A stretch of 64,000 nt of DNA from Litomosoides sigmodontis (lineage: Eukaryota; Nematoda; Chromadorea; Rhabditida; Onchocercidae), in assembly GCA_963070105.1 (NCBI GenBank), contig OY718807.1:7727983-7791982 (forward strand). The letters run 5' to 3'. Both the position numbers and the translations under genes were made by a program. Below the pieces are notes generated by a model that made no database searches, was not told where the DNA came from, and was given only the letters and a program-made list of their open reading frames with translations. Positions 13,598-29,227 of the stretch are shown here, one piece after another. How positions within the stretch are numbered: position 1 is the first letter of the stretch; every line of letters starts with the position of its first letter.

Positions 13598-16119
13598 TGG
13601 GTTAAATTCTCACAGTTCAAAAAAAGAAGTTAAAATAATTACTTTTATGCTAACTCACACAACTATTTTATAAAGTAAAAAAAATTGATTAAATTTAAAA
13701 TAAAATTCAAGCACTCCATTGCTTACAATTATTAATTATCAATAAAAAAACACTAAAGCATTCATCTAAAAATTTTTAACTATCACAATTGTACTTGAAA
13801 TTAAAAAATGTCTAATACAATTTGCTGAATCGATTTTGAATGAAAAGAAAAGGAATGATCAGAGATGATCTTTCTGCAACAAATCTTTCTTCCATGACAT
13901 AAACGATGAAGAGGAAGACGGACAACGAGGAACTGAAAGATCAAATATTCAATCAAATAATTAAACTGATTGAAATCTTTTTAACACAAAGAAAAAAAAA
14001 GCATTTGGTGTCTTTTTCTCTTTGTGTCAAATATTTTTGCTAAAATTTTTTAAATTTGTAAAAATTATTCCAAATATATGCCTAATATTAAATTTCAATA
14101 TCTTTTCCTATTCACACAATGAATTAAATTTATTTCAATTAAATAAACAGAATTAACAAAAAATAAAAGAAAATTTAGCCGCAAAAGAACATTTTTGGTT
14201 TGAAGTGAGGAGGAGGAGGAGGAGAAGGAAAAAAATGTGTGTCAACAAAGTCCAAATAAATATGTAAAAGGGAGAGGGAGAGAGAGAGGGAGAGAGAGAG
14301 AGAACGAAATGGTCGAGAAAAAGAGAGGGAAGAGGGAGAGGACTAAAAATGAAATGAAATATTAAGTAATACAGTAATTAGTAATGAATGAAACAGGTTA
14401 TTGCTCTACTCCTGAAAATCTTCCAGCCACATTGACAGATATCATGTAACAATTTCAATCATTTCAAACTAATATTTCATCGACTTTTAAGCCTTTCGAG
14501 AATTAATCATTTCAAATGATTGATCATAGTATAATACGATAATCATTTATTTTACTATTACATCAAAAACAAAGGAAAGGAAAAGCTAAAAAAATTACAC
14601 CAAAAAATTGAAAAAGAAATAATATTTTGCATGGCTGAAATTCCATAACAAATCAAATGGATTCCGTTATTAGATATTGTAACTTTTTGTGATAAATTAA
14701 TAAATTCAAAACGGATCGATAAATTTAATTTTTTTTGCATACAAATTCGACTTAGAATGTTAGTATTGAGGTAGGAGTGCAAAATTTACATAATGAACAT
14801 AATTGGAGGAAAAAAAGATGGGAAAATTTCGTTCAACTAGCTCGTTCGTGAAGTAATCAATCATTTTGCTCGTTGAATTTATTGCTATTATAAATATTGT
14901 GAATTTGTAAACGTGAAAGGAAGCGCAAAGATCCACGCTATCTTTTCACTTTAATTCTAAGTGTATAAGTTTCAATTTTTTTTTCTTCAAAATGCTCAAT
15001 TATTGTTTTAGAATAGATTCGAAGTATTGCTGGAAAATTTTTTTTAACAAATTTGACAAAATTATTTCGTAAATTTTACAATAAATGATTTAATAAAATA
15101 GTTGAGAACCAGTGTTGCTAAAAAGGGAAAAAAATTGCATACAAAGCTACATGAATGTGCAAGCTTCCTCAAACAACAAGTATCACTCAAACTTTTTCAT
15201 TTTGTCTCATTTCATAATTTTTCTAAAATTTCATTAGCATTAATTTCACTCCTTTTTCCCTACGCTACTTGAATCCATCCCCAATTTTTCTCTCCATCAT
15301 CTGAATCCATCTCCACTCTTCTCTACGCCATCTGAATCCGGAATGATTCCCTTCACTGAAGCTTCCTAACTGGCGCAAAATAACCGCATTTAATTGCTGA
15401 CTCATCGATGATTTCATCAAAGATTACAGTTGAGAGGAATTACTGACTGTTTCATTAAAATGGTACTAAATTATCATTTGCCACTCAACACTGCTCACTT
15501 CTTCCATTATTTCAATTAATTATTTGCTATAAAATTCATCGAACATCAAGATATTACATACGTTAGTGCCTCGCCTCACTCTTCGAACAATACCGATTAA
15601 GCAAAATTGATCGAAATTAACAATAAATTAAATGAAATTAAAAAGTGTGAGAAAGAAGAAATGGAAATTTAAATCAGTGTACCAAGCGATAGGGAAGCAA
15701 TCTATCTATGTGAGTGAATAAATCAGATAAAAATTTTCCTTCCTTTACTAATCAAATGAAAAAAAAAAGAAAATGAGGCTAAAGATACTTGATGAAATAC
15801 ATTAAATTGTATTAAATAACAAAAAATTCATTTGTCAAAATTCATTACAATCCCTTCCTCCCACTCTCCCACTCTCTCTCTCTCTCTCTTTTTCTTTCTT
15901 TATTGGAGATATTATTATGAGGAATATCTGACCTGCTAGCTTAATTAATTTCGAAGTAGGAGTGGAACGAGTAGTAGTAGCAGTGGTGTAGTAGGTGGCG
16001 GTATTTGTATTGGAATGAGAGAGGAATGGGAGAATTTCCACTTGCCATGAACAAACAAACATTTTTCCACTTCAACATTTCAGTTCAAAAAAGTTTTGAT
16101 CTCAAACACAAAATAGAAG

Positions 16120-16210
16120 AAAGGAAGGAAGGAAGGAAGGAAGGAAGGAAGGAGGGAAGGTAGGAGGGAGGGAGGGAGGGAGAGAGGGAGAGAGGGAAGG
16201 AAGGAAGGGA
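16120..16210 (+). repeat. AAGG/GGGA purine repeat
   Basis: Polypurine array of AAGG units, then GGGA and GAGA units. Confidence 0.9.
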
Positions 16211-16254
16211 AAAAAAAAGAATTCGTTTTTTTTCTGTTCTGCTCAAACCAGCTG

Positions 16255-16290
16255 TCCTGTCCTGTCCTGTCCTGTCCTGCCTGTCCTGTT
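16255..16290 (+). repeat. CCTGT pentanucleotide repeat
   Basis: About six CCTGT units with one interruption. Confidence 0.9.
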
Positions 16291-16605
16291 ATGTTGATTT
16301 TTCACAGTGGAAATGTTCCTCCCCAAAAAGGCCACATTTCACTTTTTTTTTTGTTTGCTTTACGATTGATTGATTCGTTCATGATTTATGCTCGCTCGCT
16401 CTTATCAGTAAAATAATTGAAAATTTTTTAAAAATGAAATTATTAAATAATTATTGTTCATTTTGATGAAAAAAAAGAGCATAAATGTAATGTGATAATT
16501 TAATGCGATGTTCTATTTATCATTTATTATTATCAAAGAGAACGAGAAAAAAATCAATCAGTACGATACATATATATATGTCTGTATGAGAGAGAGGGAG
16601 GGAGC

Positions 16606-16642
<37 letters not shown>

Positions 16643-17694
16643 AGAGGACAATGACAGTTATTTAAAGATAAAATAAAATGGACGAGCAACAAGTGTATGT
16701 AAACCTAACCGGCCAATATTGATCCTAAAATGTGTTGTAAATTCAAAAATGATTAAAATGATGCAAACAAAAAAAAAGAGCGAGAGAGAGACAGAGAGAA
16801 AGAGATGGAGGAACTGTCAGGAAAATTAGTTCATTAAAAAGTTAGAAATATCAATTCAGTTGTTTCTCCTTTTCCAATTCAATTAATTTCTAAATACAAT
16901 GCAAACAAAAAAAAATGAAATGAAGTGAAATTGATGAGAAGAAATGAAATTAATAGATTTTTCCATTTAACTTCTAAATACACTCATTTTCTTTCACTCC
17001 TAAATTTACTTTACATTGCACTTCAATGCACCAAATTCTGATTTGCATGAGTCACGTGGTGATACATGTGTAAATTAATTCGAAAATTTTCAATTAGTTT
17101 CACTAAAATTTTAACAAATAATCATTTTTGAATCAAAATAAATACAGTGTTAATTAGTTCTAATTTAATCATTACTAATTCTTTGTCCGTCTGCTTACTT
17201 ATTTCCTAAGGAATGATGCATGCATAATTCATTTGTTAAATTCACTCTTCAAAACATTTCCTTCCTTACCAATCCATGAAAAAACCTTTTAGCAACAAAA
17301 CAAAAAGAGAAAAAAAAGCAAACAAATATTATTTTGTTGATTTATTTTGAAAAAAAAGAGTCATTCATTCAAAATTTTATTTTCTATGAAAAGAATTAGC
17401 TGAAACATTTTACAGCATTTTTTTTTTGGATTTCGTTCAATTTATGCTAACGAGGAGGATATAGTCGCATCCTTTCACCACTCAGTCAATCCCTACACTC
17501 GGAGTTTTTTTTTTTGAAAAAGCAAAAGAAAATTCGTTGTTAAATTTAATAAATCACGTTTTTTCCACCCAAAATAATAGAAAGCAAATATTGCTAATTG
17601 TTATTTAATTGTTATTATCATTGTATGTGATAATGCAATTGTAAGTCTAAAAAAAACGAAATTTTCTTTTTTTTTAAAAAAAAAAAGAACTAAC

Positions 17695-18027
17695 TTCTTT
17701 TTCGGCATATTCGCATTTAGGCGTTGGACGAAATGCTGATGGTGTAGGTATTTTTCGATTTTTCACATTCAAAAATGATGAAATTTGTTCAACTGCTTCA
17801 CTTTTTCGTTTTCGCTGATAATTGCGCCGTTTCACGGAACCTCTCGTAGCGTCTACGTTAGCATCCCTTTTCACTACTACATCATCACCATCAGCAGCAT
17901 CATCATCATCACCATCATCATCGTCACCATTATTACCATCTGCTATCATCGACCGATCGATATCACCATCATCAATTTTATTTGCATGAATTTTGGTTGC
18001 TGATAAATTGTGCTCATTATCAGTCAT
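17695..18027 (-). CDS. Possible first coding exon of an unrecognised minus-strand gene
   Basis: An open stretch of 111 codons begins at an ATG at 18027 and runs to a GTTAGT donor. The product has a polar N-terminus, an Asp-rich acidic block at about residues 35-49, a basic cluster R-K-R-K with K-R-R nearby (about 66-75) that could be a nuclear signal, and a C-terminal part with P-T-P-S-A-F-R-P-T-P-K. Composition is protein-like and unlike the surrounding AT repeats. An AG lies 14 nt upstream of the ATG. I do not recognise the family and found no convincing second exon to the left. It could be a real first exon with a very long first intron, or a chance ORF in a CAT-repeat region (part of the acidic block is encoded by an ATC/ATG trinucleotide run). 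Confidence 0.35.
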
Positions 18028-19276
18028 TTAAGAAATTGCTGATTGATGACACTTTTATTCCCTTATCTGCAATGCAGAAAAAAATCTCGTCTTTTTCCTT
18101 TCTTTTTACTTTTTTTTTTAAAGCAAGTTTTTCGATGATAAAAATTGGCGCAAATGTTGCATTGATCAATTACATTCAATTAATTATTTCGCATAGAAGA
18201 AAAAAAAGCCGAAATTATATAGCGCTTATTATCAATTACTAGTACGATCATATAAGTGTGCAGTCAATTCGGAAGCATTCCTTCTCTTCCGGGAAATATC
18301 AAACTTCCTCATCCGGAATAATTCATCATTATGCTTTGTTGCGTATTAGCTTAGAGATAAAAATTATTTCCCTTTCCATCTCTTGCCTTCTCTTCTTCAA
18401 TATTCAGTACAAATATTGAAGACAGAATTTATCGGTTTTTTTATTCCTTTTAATTTTGTATTTTAATAGTTAATGGGCGGGAAAGTAATTGTATTATTAA
18501 TTAAACTTAACATTTCTATGAATGAAGAGAGAGGAAGAGGGAGAGAGCGCGACAGAGTGAGCATTGAGCGCAAAAAGGAGAGAAGAGAGTAAAGCGAGCA
18601 ATTCCAGCCCGTAATCGTTCTCTAAGGCTTTTCCTGAAGAATGTTAGAGTTGCAGCTATTTGACCATTTTCAGATTCCGCCCACACCAAAAAAAGCGTTT
18701 CAGGAGATTGCGAGAGATTGAGGAGAGTGAAGGGGGCGAGTGCGATCCGAGAGATTGTCGATCGTTATCGGCAAAAACGTCATTGTGGCACACACACACA
18801 CCCACACACACACACACACACCCACACACGCACACACACACGCACGCACACGCACACATTATCACTGATTGTTCGATTTTTTACGAGAAATATAAATTGA
18901 GAGCGTAGTGTGAATGGAATGACTGGAGAGGGGAAGGGGAAAATAATTCAAAAATTTAATTTTTTTGAGGAGAAATGAAAACGAAAGATTCATTGAATGA
19001 GAATGGTGAGAGGATTATTAGCTATAAGCTATTAGGATTGCATGAATATTCACTTGGGAATAATAACGGTTAGGTGACGGTGACAGAGAGAGAGAGAAAG
19101 AGAGAGGGAGATATGACTTGAGAAAAAGTTTAAATATTTTATTAAAATTTTTTATGTGTTACAAATTAACAAAGGAAATGACGCGACTAAGGATGTTACT
19201 AAATTAGTTTCAAGCTAAAAAAAATTTTTCTTTTCAAATAGTCATTGACTGAAAGGAAAGAAGAGAAATTTTTCCT
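18028..19276. other. Non-coding sequence with a CA repeat
   Basis: No supported gene. A slightly GC-richer patch at 18540-18910 includes a CA microsatellite at 18788-18858. Confidence 0.65.
18788..18858 (+). repeat. CA microsatellite with CCCA and CG variants
   Basis: CA repeat of about 70 bp with interruptions. Confidence 0.95.
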
Positions 19277-19436
19277 GTAAAAATTAGTTTCAATTTTAAT
19301 CTAAAAAAAACAAAATAAATCGTTTAAAGAAACTACCACTACTCCTACACTACCACGTAAAAATTAGTTTCAATTTTAATCTAAAAAAAACAAAATAAAT
19401 CGTTTAAAGAAACTACCACTACTCCTACACTACCAC
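19277..19436 (+). repeat. Perfect 80-bp tandem duplication
   Basis: Bases 19277-19356 and 19357-19436 appear identical. Two identical copies of non-simple sequence point to a recent duplication or an assembly duplication. Confidence 0.93.
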
Positions 19437-20562
19437 TACTGCTGCTATCATCTTACTTTCTAAAAATTATCATGATGAAAATTATCTATGATAAAAAAAA
19501 GAAAGTGATTTAAAAACAACAAGTGGGATACAATCTCTTCATGATTCATTCAGAAATGATGAAATTAAAATACACATACATATATAATTTCACATTTAAT
19601 TCACACATAACTCTGATTTGAATTGTTTGGCTTTAATTACAATTTGAATTGTTTGTGTTTAATTTCATCAAATGCTTATTTATTGGGAGCAAAAATTCCA
19701 GTAAAACATTTAGGACTAAAGTAACCAAACGTAATTTAGCAAGAAAGTTTTTTTCCTAAAATAAGAGATCAAAAAACAAGGATGCAGTAATACCACCTGC
19801 AGACAGGTAGAGAGGGGGGGGAGAGAGAGAGTGATTGCGTTCAGTTATTGCAGAGATATTCTAAAGAATGAAAATTTCACTAAATAAGCAACATAAATCG
19901 ATCGCAGCGCTTTTGTTTTCCCAAACAATAAAAAAGCGAAAGAAATTGTCAACGGCGAGGAAGGAAGAGAATGAAAAGGATTTGAAGAGTGGGAAAAAAA
20001 TGAAAATTAAAAATTTCCACAACTAACCTCTCATTTCTCTCGAAATTCACAATTCCCAATTCAGTGCTTGAAAAAAATACAAAAGGAGGAAGGAGACGGG
20101 CCTAAATTGCAACGATAAGCTATTCCCAATTACATTTGGAAAATAGCGAAACTTTAAACTGCCATCATCACATCACACTCGACTCTTTTATCATAAACAA
20201 ATTATGTTAAAAATATGGCTTAGTAAGCGAATGAATATACAAAGAGAAAGAGAGCAAAAAAAGAACATATCGATCCCTTTCACAACCATAGATTTAAACA
20301 AAAAAGTAGCAGGAGAGTGAGAGAGAGAAAGAGCGAAAGTGAAAAAGGAATGAAAATAGAGCCTAACAAACTGACATATATGTCTAGATATTTCAGCAAA
20401 AAGATCAAAAAAATTCTAATTGTGAGGCGAAAATTAGTTATCTGAATGATTATTGTTATCATTTATTATTATCATTATCACTATCATTATCAGTGTCACT
20501 GTCATTATAATTATCATGTATTTTATTGTCCATGTTATTATTATTGCGATTATTATTGTCTA

Positions 20563-21736
<1,174 letters not shown>

Positions 21737-21858
21737 TGTTAATCACTGTTACTAACTGCTATTATATTATTTGCTGTATTATTCATTATTATTTGTTTTT
21801 ATTATTGTTCATTGCTGCTGACTATTTATTTATTTGCTTATTTATTTATTTGTTTATT

Positions 21859-23204
21859 CTTTTACTTATTTATTCTTTTATTTATTTATTCTTTTATTTA
21901 TTTATTTTTTTATTTATTTATTCTTTTATTTATTTATTCTTTTATTTATTTATTCTTTTATTTATTTATTCTTTTATTTATTTATTCTTTTATTTATTTA
22001 TTCTTTTATTTATTTATTCTTTTATTTATTTATTCTTTTATTTATTTATTCTTTTATTTATTTATTCTTTTATTTATTTATTCTTTTATTTATTCTTTTA
22101 TTTATTTATTCTTTTATTTATTTATTCTTTTATTTATTTATTCTTTTATTTATTTATTCTTTTATTTATTTATTCTTTTATTTATTTATTCTTTTATTTA
22201 TTTATTCTTTTATTTATTTATTCTTTTATTTATTTATTCTTTTATTTATTTATTCTTTTATTTATTTATTCTTTTATTTATTTATTCTTTTATTTATTTA
22301 TTCTTTTATTTATTTATTCCTTTATTTATTTATTTATTTATTTATTTATTCTTTTACTTATTTATTCTTTTACTTATTTATTCATTTACTTATTTATTCT
22401 TTTACTTATTTATTCTTTTACTTATTTATTCTTTTACTTATTTATTCTTTTACTTATTTATTCTTTTACTTATTTATTCTTTTACTTATTTATTCTTTTA
22501 CTTATTTATTCTTTTACTTATTTATTCTTTTACTTATTTATTCTTTTACTTATTTATTCTTTTACTTATTTATTCTTTTACTTATTTATTCTTTTACTTA
22601 TTTATTCTTTTACTTATTTATTCTTTTACTTATTTATTCATTTATTTATTCATTCATTTCTTCATTCATTCATTTCTTCATTCATTCATTTCTTCATTCA
22701 TTCATTTCTTCATTCATTCATTTCTTCATTCATTCATTTCTTCATTCATTCATTTCTTCATTCATTCATTTCTTCATTCATTCATTTCTTCATTCATTCA
22801 TTTCTTCATTCATTCATTTCTTCATTCATTCATTTCTTCATTCATTCATTTCTTCATTCATTCATTTCTTCATTCATTCATTTCTTCATTCATTCATTTC
22901 TTCATTCATTCATTTCTTCATTCATTCATTTCTTCATTCATTCATTTCCTCATTCATTCATTTCTTCATTCATTCATTTCTTCATTCATTCATTCCTTCA
23001 TTCATTCATTTCTTCATTCATTCATTTCTTCATTCATTCATTTCTTCATTCATTCATTTCTTCATTCATTCATTTCTTCATTCATTCATTTCTTCATTCA
23101 TTCATTTCTTCATTCATTCATTTCTTCATTCATTCATTTCTTCATTCATTCATTTCTTCATTCATTCATTTCTTCATTCATTCATTTCTTCATTCATTCA
23201 TTTT
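21859..23204 (+). repeat. Three successive 16-bp arrays built from tetranucleotides
   Basis: Subarray A (about 21875-22320, roughly 28 units) has unit CTTTTATTTATTTATT. Subarray B (22351-22638, 18 units) has CTTTTACTTATTTATT. Subarray C (22651-23204, about 35 units) has CATTCATTTCTTCATT. A single B-type unit precedes A at 21859. Short plain TTTA/CATT tetramer stretches separate the blocks. All three plus frames are open for about 1.4 kb because the units contain no TAA, TAG or TGA. Confidence 0.95.
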
Positions 23205-23382
23205 TTCATTTATTTTTTCGTTTATTTATTCATTTATTTATATTTATTTATTTATTAGGATTATTGAAAACCTTCAAATTAGCATTATATTCAGTTCAGC
23301 CCTCTCTTGCTAGTTCAAAATGGGCTGTCATTAACTGAGCTGGGAATAAATAACTCAACTATCATCATCACTATTGTTAAGA

Positions 23383-24330
<948 letters not shown>

Positions 24331-24934
24331 GTTATTGTTATAGTTATTATTGTAAAGAATTTCGACAACATGAGAGCAAATGGAATAATATTTGAGGCGA
24401 AAATGGAGGAATGAAATAAACGATTGGAGGAAAATTAAAATTGAGGGAATAAATCGTCGCAATCGTTGTCGCTATCCGTGGTCGCAGCTGTCGTCGTCGT
24501 CTTCGTCTGTGTCATTTAGGGGCTCGAAGAGTATATTTGGACTTCAACTACTACGACTACTGCTACTTCTGCTTGTGTTGTCGCTGCTGCCGTCACACTG
24601 CCCTCTCGTTGCTATCAGCAAAGACCGATGAGACAGACAGATGTTTGAAGAGACAATGAATTTCAATTTAAACACCGAGAAAACAACTACAAACTTAGAC
24701 ACGCATACACATACACATGCAAGGCGTAGTGCGCCCAATAAACAGACACGTACGTACACACACACACACCCACACACACCACCGCCGCCAGATCTCGTGG
24801 TACATATGTATGTATATTTATAGTTATATATATATACACGCATACATATGTGTATGGGCAAAAAGGTGGAAGTTTGGCAAATGTTTGAAGGGATGAGAAA
24901 GTTGTAGCTTGAGATTGATCACGTTATGATGTAC

Positions 24935-24957
24935 GTGACGTCAGGAGGTCACGTCAC
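24935..24957. promoter_or_regulatory. CRE palindrome with inverted partner half-site
   Basis: A full ATF/CREB consensus TGACGTCA lies at 24936-24943, and GTGACGT (24935-24941) is mirrored by ACGTCAC (24951-24957). AGGTCA, a nuclear-receptor half-site, overlaps at 24946-24951. No gene start is identified nearby, so function is uncertain. Confidence 0.3.
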
Positions 24958-27900
24958 ATTTCATTTTGCTTTCTTACATTCTACATTCCTGATTTTGCTA
25001 AATGAAATGAAGAAATTGCTTTTTTTTTCCTCATATCATCCGCATTTCCATATATTCATCGTTGACTTACATCAAATTTCACGCTGTGCCAATGTACAGT
25101 TCATTGACTATCATTTATTTCTCTCTACTACCTTTTCTCTCCCTCTCTCTCTCTCTCTCTCTCTCCTATCTATCTACGACTTTGTTTCAGTTCATCAAGA
25201 ACAGAGCGAGAACGACATAGTACACGACGTTGTAAACGTTGTACAGCATGTGTGTGCGTGCTGTACGCAACACGATACTGTTCACGGATATGGTTGTATG
25301 ATAGAACGTATAATTACAGAATTGTACTAATTGCAAGAAATCAGGAATACCGTATTATATTCGAGAAATGTGAGTGTTACACGGTAAAATAGTACATTTG
25401 TACTTTACTAGTATATTTTACCCGGAAATCTCACCCATTCTTTTGATCGAATATTTTGCCTATTTTATTCAGCAGTGATGATTAATGGATTCGCAGGATT
25501 AATTACAATAATGGAGTAAGTAATTAAATTTAGGAAAAAATCAGAATATAAATTTATTCAACAAATACGTAAAATAGTATATACGTAAAAAGATGAAAAA
25601 TAGCTGCTAAACTCAATTAATTCCATCTGCTAATGAGAAAACGTTTTGCAGTAATTAAAATAATAATACCTGAAGGAATTACTGAATATGCTTTATTGAA
25701 TTAGATCATATATCTTCCTTTCTTCCTCCTACACACATATGTCCTACCTTTTTCCACCAAATTCTCCACAAATTTACAAATTTCACGTACGTGAAACGAG
25801 CAAGTAAATAAATAGATAATTTATCCATTGAGATTGCTTCAACAATGTAATGCTGAAGGAAATGATATGGGATGAAAGGTCAACACCGATTTGCTACTAT
25901 CAAGTGGGCTAATTTATTTCCTCCAAATAGACTGATTTGTTAAAATGACGAAAAAAAAAACCGTGTAAATTTGAAAACTGTAACAACGGATGGAATTAAT
26001 AAAGTGGAATTTATTGGCTAATTGTACAGTTGAAAAGAAAATGAATGGTTGGTGTAGTTGGCGCAACTGTTCGGGTCGATCTTGTCAGAGTATAAGTTGA
26101 AATGTCACCTGGCTTAGCAACAACTGCTGCTGAATCAGTGTCAGAAATTTATAACTAACTGATAAGAAATGATAAATTAATGATAAATTAACACAAAGCA
26201 TCTTTAACCAAATGTTTCTTTCCTTCGTCTGCTACAGTCAATAAGGAAGTGTTGAAATGTGAAAACTACGAGATAATGCGATAACTTAGTAAATTGGTCT
26301 TTTTTTTTTTTTACTTTTGCATTAATTTTGCAGTAGTACTGTGCCGTAGGCATTTACTGTTATCAGCAGACCTTAACACTTACTGTCATTTGTTGCACTG
26401 ATCTAATCAGCTGAGAGCGGTGAGTTGATAGCGAAAATTTAACGCTTGTCGTTTCAGATGCAAAAACTATTCGACGAAATCCATAGTTTATCTAATTTTG
26501 AATTAATCAATAATTATCAGTACCGCTACAGTTAGTTATCGATGCACCATTTATCGTATCATCATTGATCCTAAAATTGCCAAATACATTTTCAAATCAG
26601 AACTTCGCATGCAGTGAATGATAATGTTTTTTTTTTTAATCCTACGATGTTATTTATCAACTTCGATAGGCTGCTGTAACCGTCAAATGCGCTTAAATTG
26701 TGTAGCACGTAACGCTTCACGGTGCTTCATACTCTGCCACGTTTGCTATTGAAAGCGAAAAAAAGAAATTCCATAAAATTACAAGCAGTACAATTGAATA
26801 TTATGTTTGCTGAAACTACGAGATGAAAAATGTACTATTGTTGAGTTGACTTGCATAAAAGTTAGAAAAAAAAAGGTTGTGTACGTGAATTTGCAAAATT
26901 ATCAGTCAAATAAAGTTCATTCATATTAAATTGTTAAATTTAATTTTTTAAATCGCAGTAAGGTTAAATAAGTGCTTGCTAAAAGTTATACTTCAAATTT
27001 CAATGTTGTTCAACTCTATTAGAAGTACCACAGAAGTTTCGTTTTTAAAATGTTTTCCTTTTTTTTTTGTTAACTTAATAATTTGAATTTTGATAAGTGA
27101 ATGATAGTATTTTTTTCCATTCACTACACTATCATCAACTGATGTAGTTAGTTGTATCATCTCATTCATTTGATCAAATTGATTTAATTTTTTTTTAAAA
27201 AAAAAGTCTTCTATTGATGTATTAACTGCCACCACTCATGAACGATTCCGAAATTTCACATATTCTAAAATTTGGTATATCATAAAATTTACATGAAATT
27301 TCTCCTTTTCTGATAAAATATGCGTGCCTTACTTGTCTTACAATTATTGCAACAAAAATTTATTGAATTTTAAACAAATTATGATTGACTAATTTAGCGC
27401 CAAAATGATTATTTGTCGTTAGCTTAATATCACTTAATCTATCATTAGCGATATGAATTTTTTTTTGGCTGAGAAAATTTGTTAAAACAAAAAGCACAAG
27501 CAAATGAAAATGATATATTGGAGGATTGGAACGAGGAATTAAAATTAGAATTGTTGCTGTGAATGCTTGCGAGTTACTTTGCGTTCATGTAAAATTAGCA
27601 ATGAACAATTCCACAAAATTCATCATCACTCTTCACCACCATCCTCAATGCAAAATCATTTTGGTTTTTTTGAAATTTAGAAATTTCAATGGATTTGTCT
27701 GATTACAGTTAGATACTGTTAGTATTAGCATTCGTGATTGACAACTGAGCAAATATCATTTCAAAATTTGAAGTGTTCAATTAATTAAGTTACGAAATGC
27801 CTTTTTGCTACTCTGTGCATTTTCGACTAATAGCACTGACGCCTTTGCTAGCATCACTTATCAAAGGTGAAAACACCAGGATCAGCAATTTGATTATTTC

Positions 27901-29065
27901 ATTAATTCATTTTTACCGATATTTTCACGTGTAGTAATCTATTCCAATAATGATGTACTGATAAGCTTAAAATTTTTTAGCTGCTAAAAATATAAAAAAT
28001 TTTTTCCTTTCATTAAATTATATTAATTTGATAACTTATCAGTTTACTTAATTTCAATTATATACTTGCAACATTTTCTCTGAATGGATTCATCTGTAAT
28101 TTGCAAACAAATGAAATATATTTAAAAAATAAAAATAAAACTAGTACACATCACTAGTTCAATAACTTATCACTATTCTGTCATTAAATCTAATTTTGCT
28201 AGTTTAAATTATTTCAAAAATTTTTTAAATAGTTTCACAGAATTTTTACCTCTGATTAATCAACTCACTTTTCCTTTAATAAATGAAAATTATCAAAAAA
28301 AAGGGGGAAAGATTTCACAAAATATTTGTTATCATACGTTCAATTTGATAGCTTCACATTTATTAAAATTTTCAAATTATTATTTTTTTACGCAAAACAT
28401 TTTGCAACTTTTTTCTCTGACAGATTTTCCTCATTTATGATACGCACGTGTATTATCACATTAGATATCGATGATTTGTTACAACAATGATAATTAATGT
28501 TGTAGAACATTTCTCATTATTTACCGAGAAAGGCAAATTTAAATTTTTAATTAATTATCTCAAAATGTTAACTCATAAAACCATTCAAATAACTCATTGT
28601 GTTTGAAGATCACTGATCTTTTTTTTTCGAATATGAGTTGCATTGCGTAAGTGTTAAATCAATTTTTAATTCAATCAACTTGATGCTAAGTAATATTTTT
28701 AATTAAAATTTATATTTTTTTAAGGTTTGAAATTTCGCTTTCCATTCTTAATTATGTCCTCCTCTTATTGTAATAAACGATTTAGCAACGCGAACAGAAT
28801 GCGTGGAACTGTTTTACGCTTCGATTTCTTTTGCTATTAGCAGTCAATAATTTAGTGTACTAAAACTAACAACAAAATAATCGAGTACGTATTGGAAATG
28901 ATAGTAATTAAACTAATTACTTATAAATAAATCCTTAGTGCCATCAAATAACGAAGAATTTTCATATTCTGAGAATAGCATATGTTTGTTAGTACGTCAT
29001 TTCCTGCACTTTCTTCATTTGCTTTGCAAATTACTTTCTATGAGCGTCTGCTTGCTGTACTAATG

Positions 29066-29227
29066 CGATTTTTAAAATTTTGTTTAAAAACGTTTGAAAG
29101 AAAAAGACCATTTCACTGAATTGAAAATGCTAATTAACGAAAAAAAACGAATTTTAAAATTTTGTTTAAAAATATTTGAAAAAAAGACCATTTCAGTGAG
29201 TCGAAAATGCTAATTAGCGAAGAAAAA
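29066..29227 (+). repeat. Imperfect 82-bp tandem duplication
   Basis: Two copies, starting at 29066 and 29148, share most bases, including GACCATTTCA and GAAAATGCTAATTA. They differ by scattered substitutions and small indels. Confidence 0.85.

Larger units (their letters stand above)
11149..17694. other. AT-rich non-coding sequence with simple repeats
   Basis: No supported gene. It contains GA/CT tracts (12236-12268, 12930-12995, 14275-14305, 16600-16640), ACTT and ACTTT units at 13167-13218, an AT run at 13557-13594, AAGG units at 16120-16210 and CCTGT units at 16255-16290. Confidence 0.65.

Noticed and set aside
15835..16062. Possible minus-strand exon with Thr/Ser-rich product and a GTCAGA donor
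   Set aside because: Its best acceptor phase does not join the candidate exon at 17.70-18.03 kb, and the sequence is low complexity.
24392..24861. Overlapping ORFs on both strands in a GC-richer patch (plus 79 aa, minus 105 aa)
   Set aside because: Ser/Leu/Arg runs come from GTC/TAC trinucleotides and CA repeats; no recognisable domain. Better read as non-coding.
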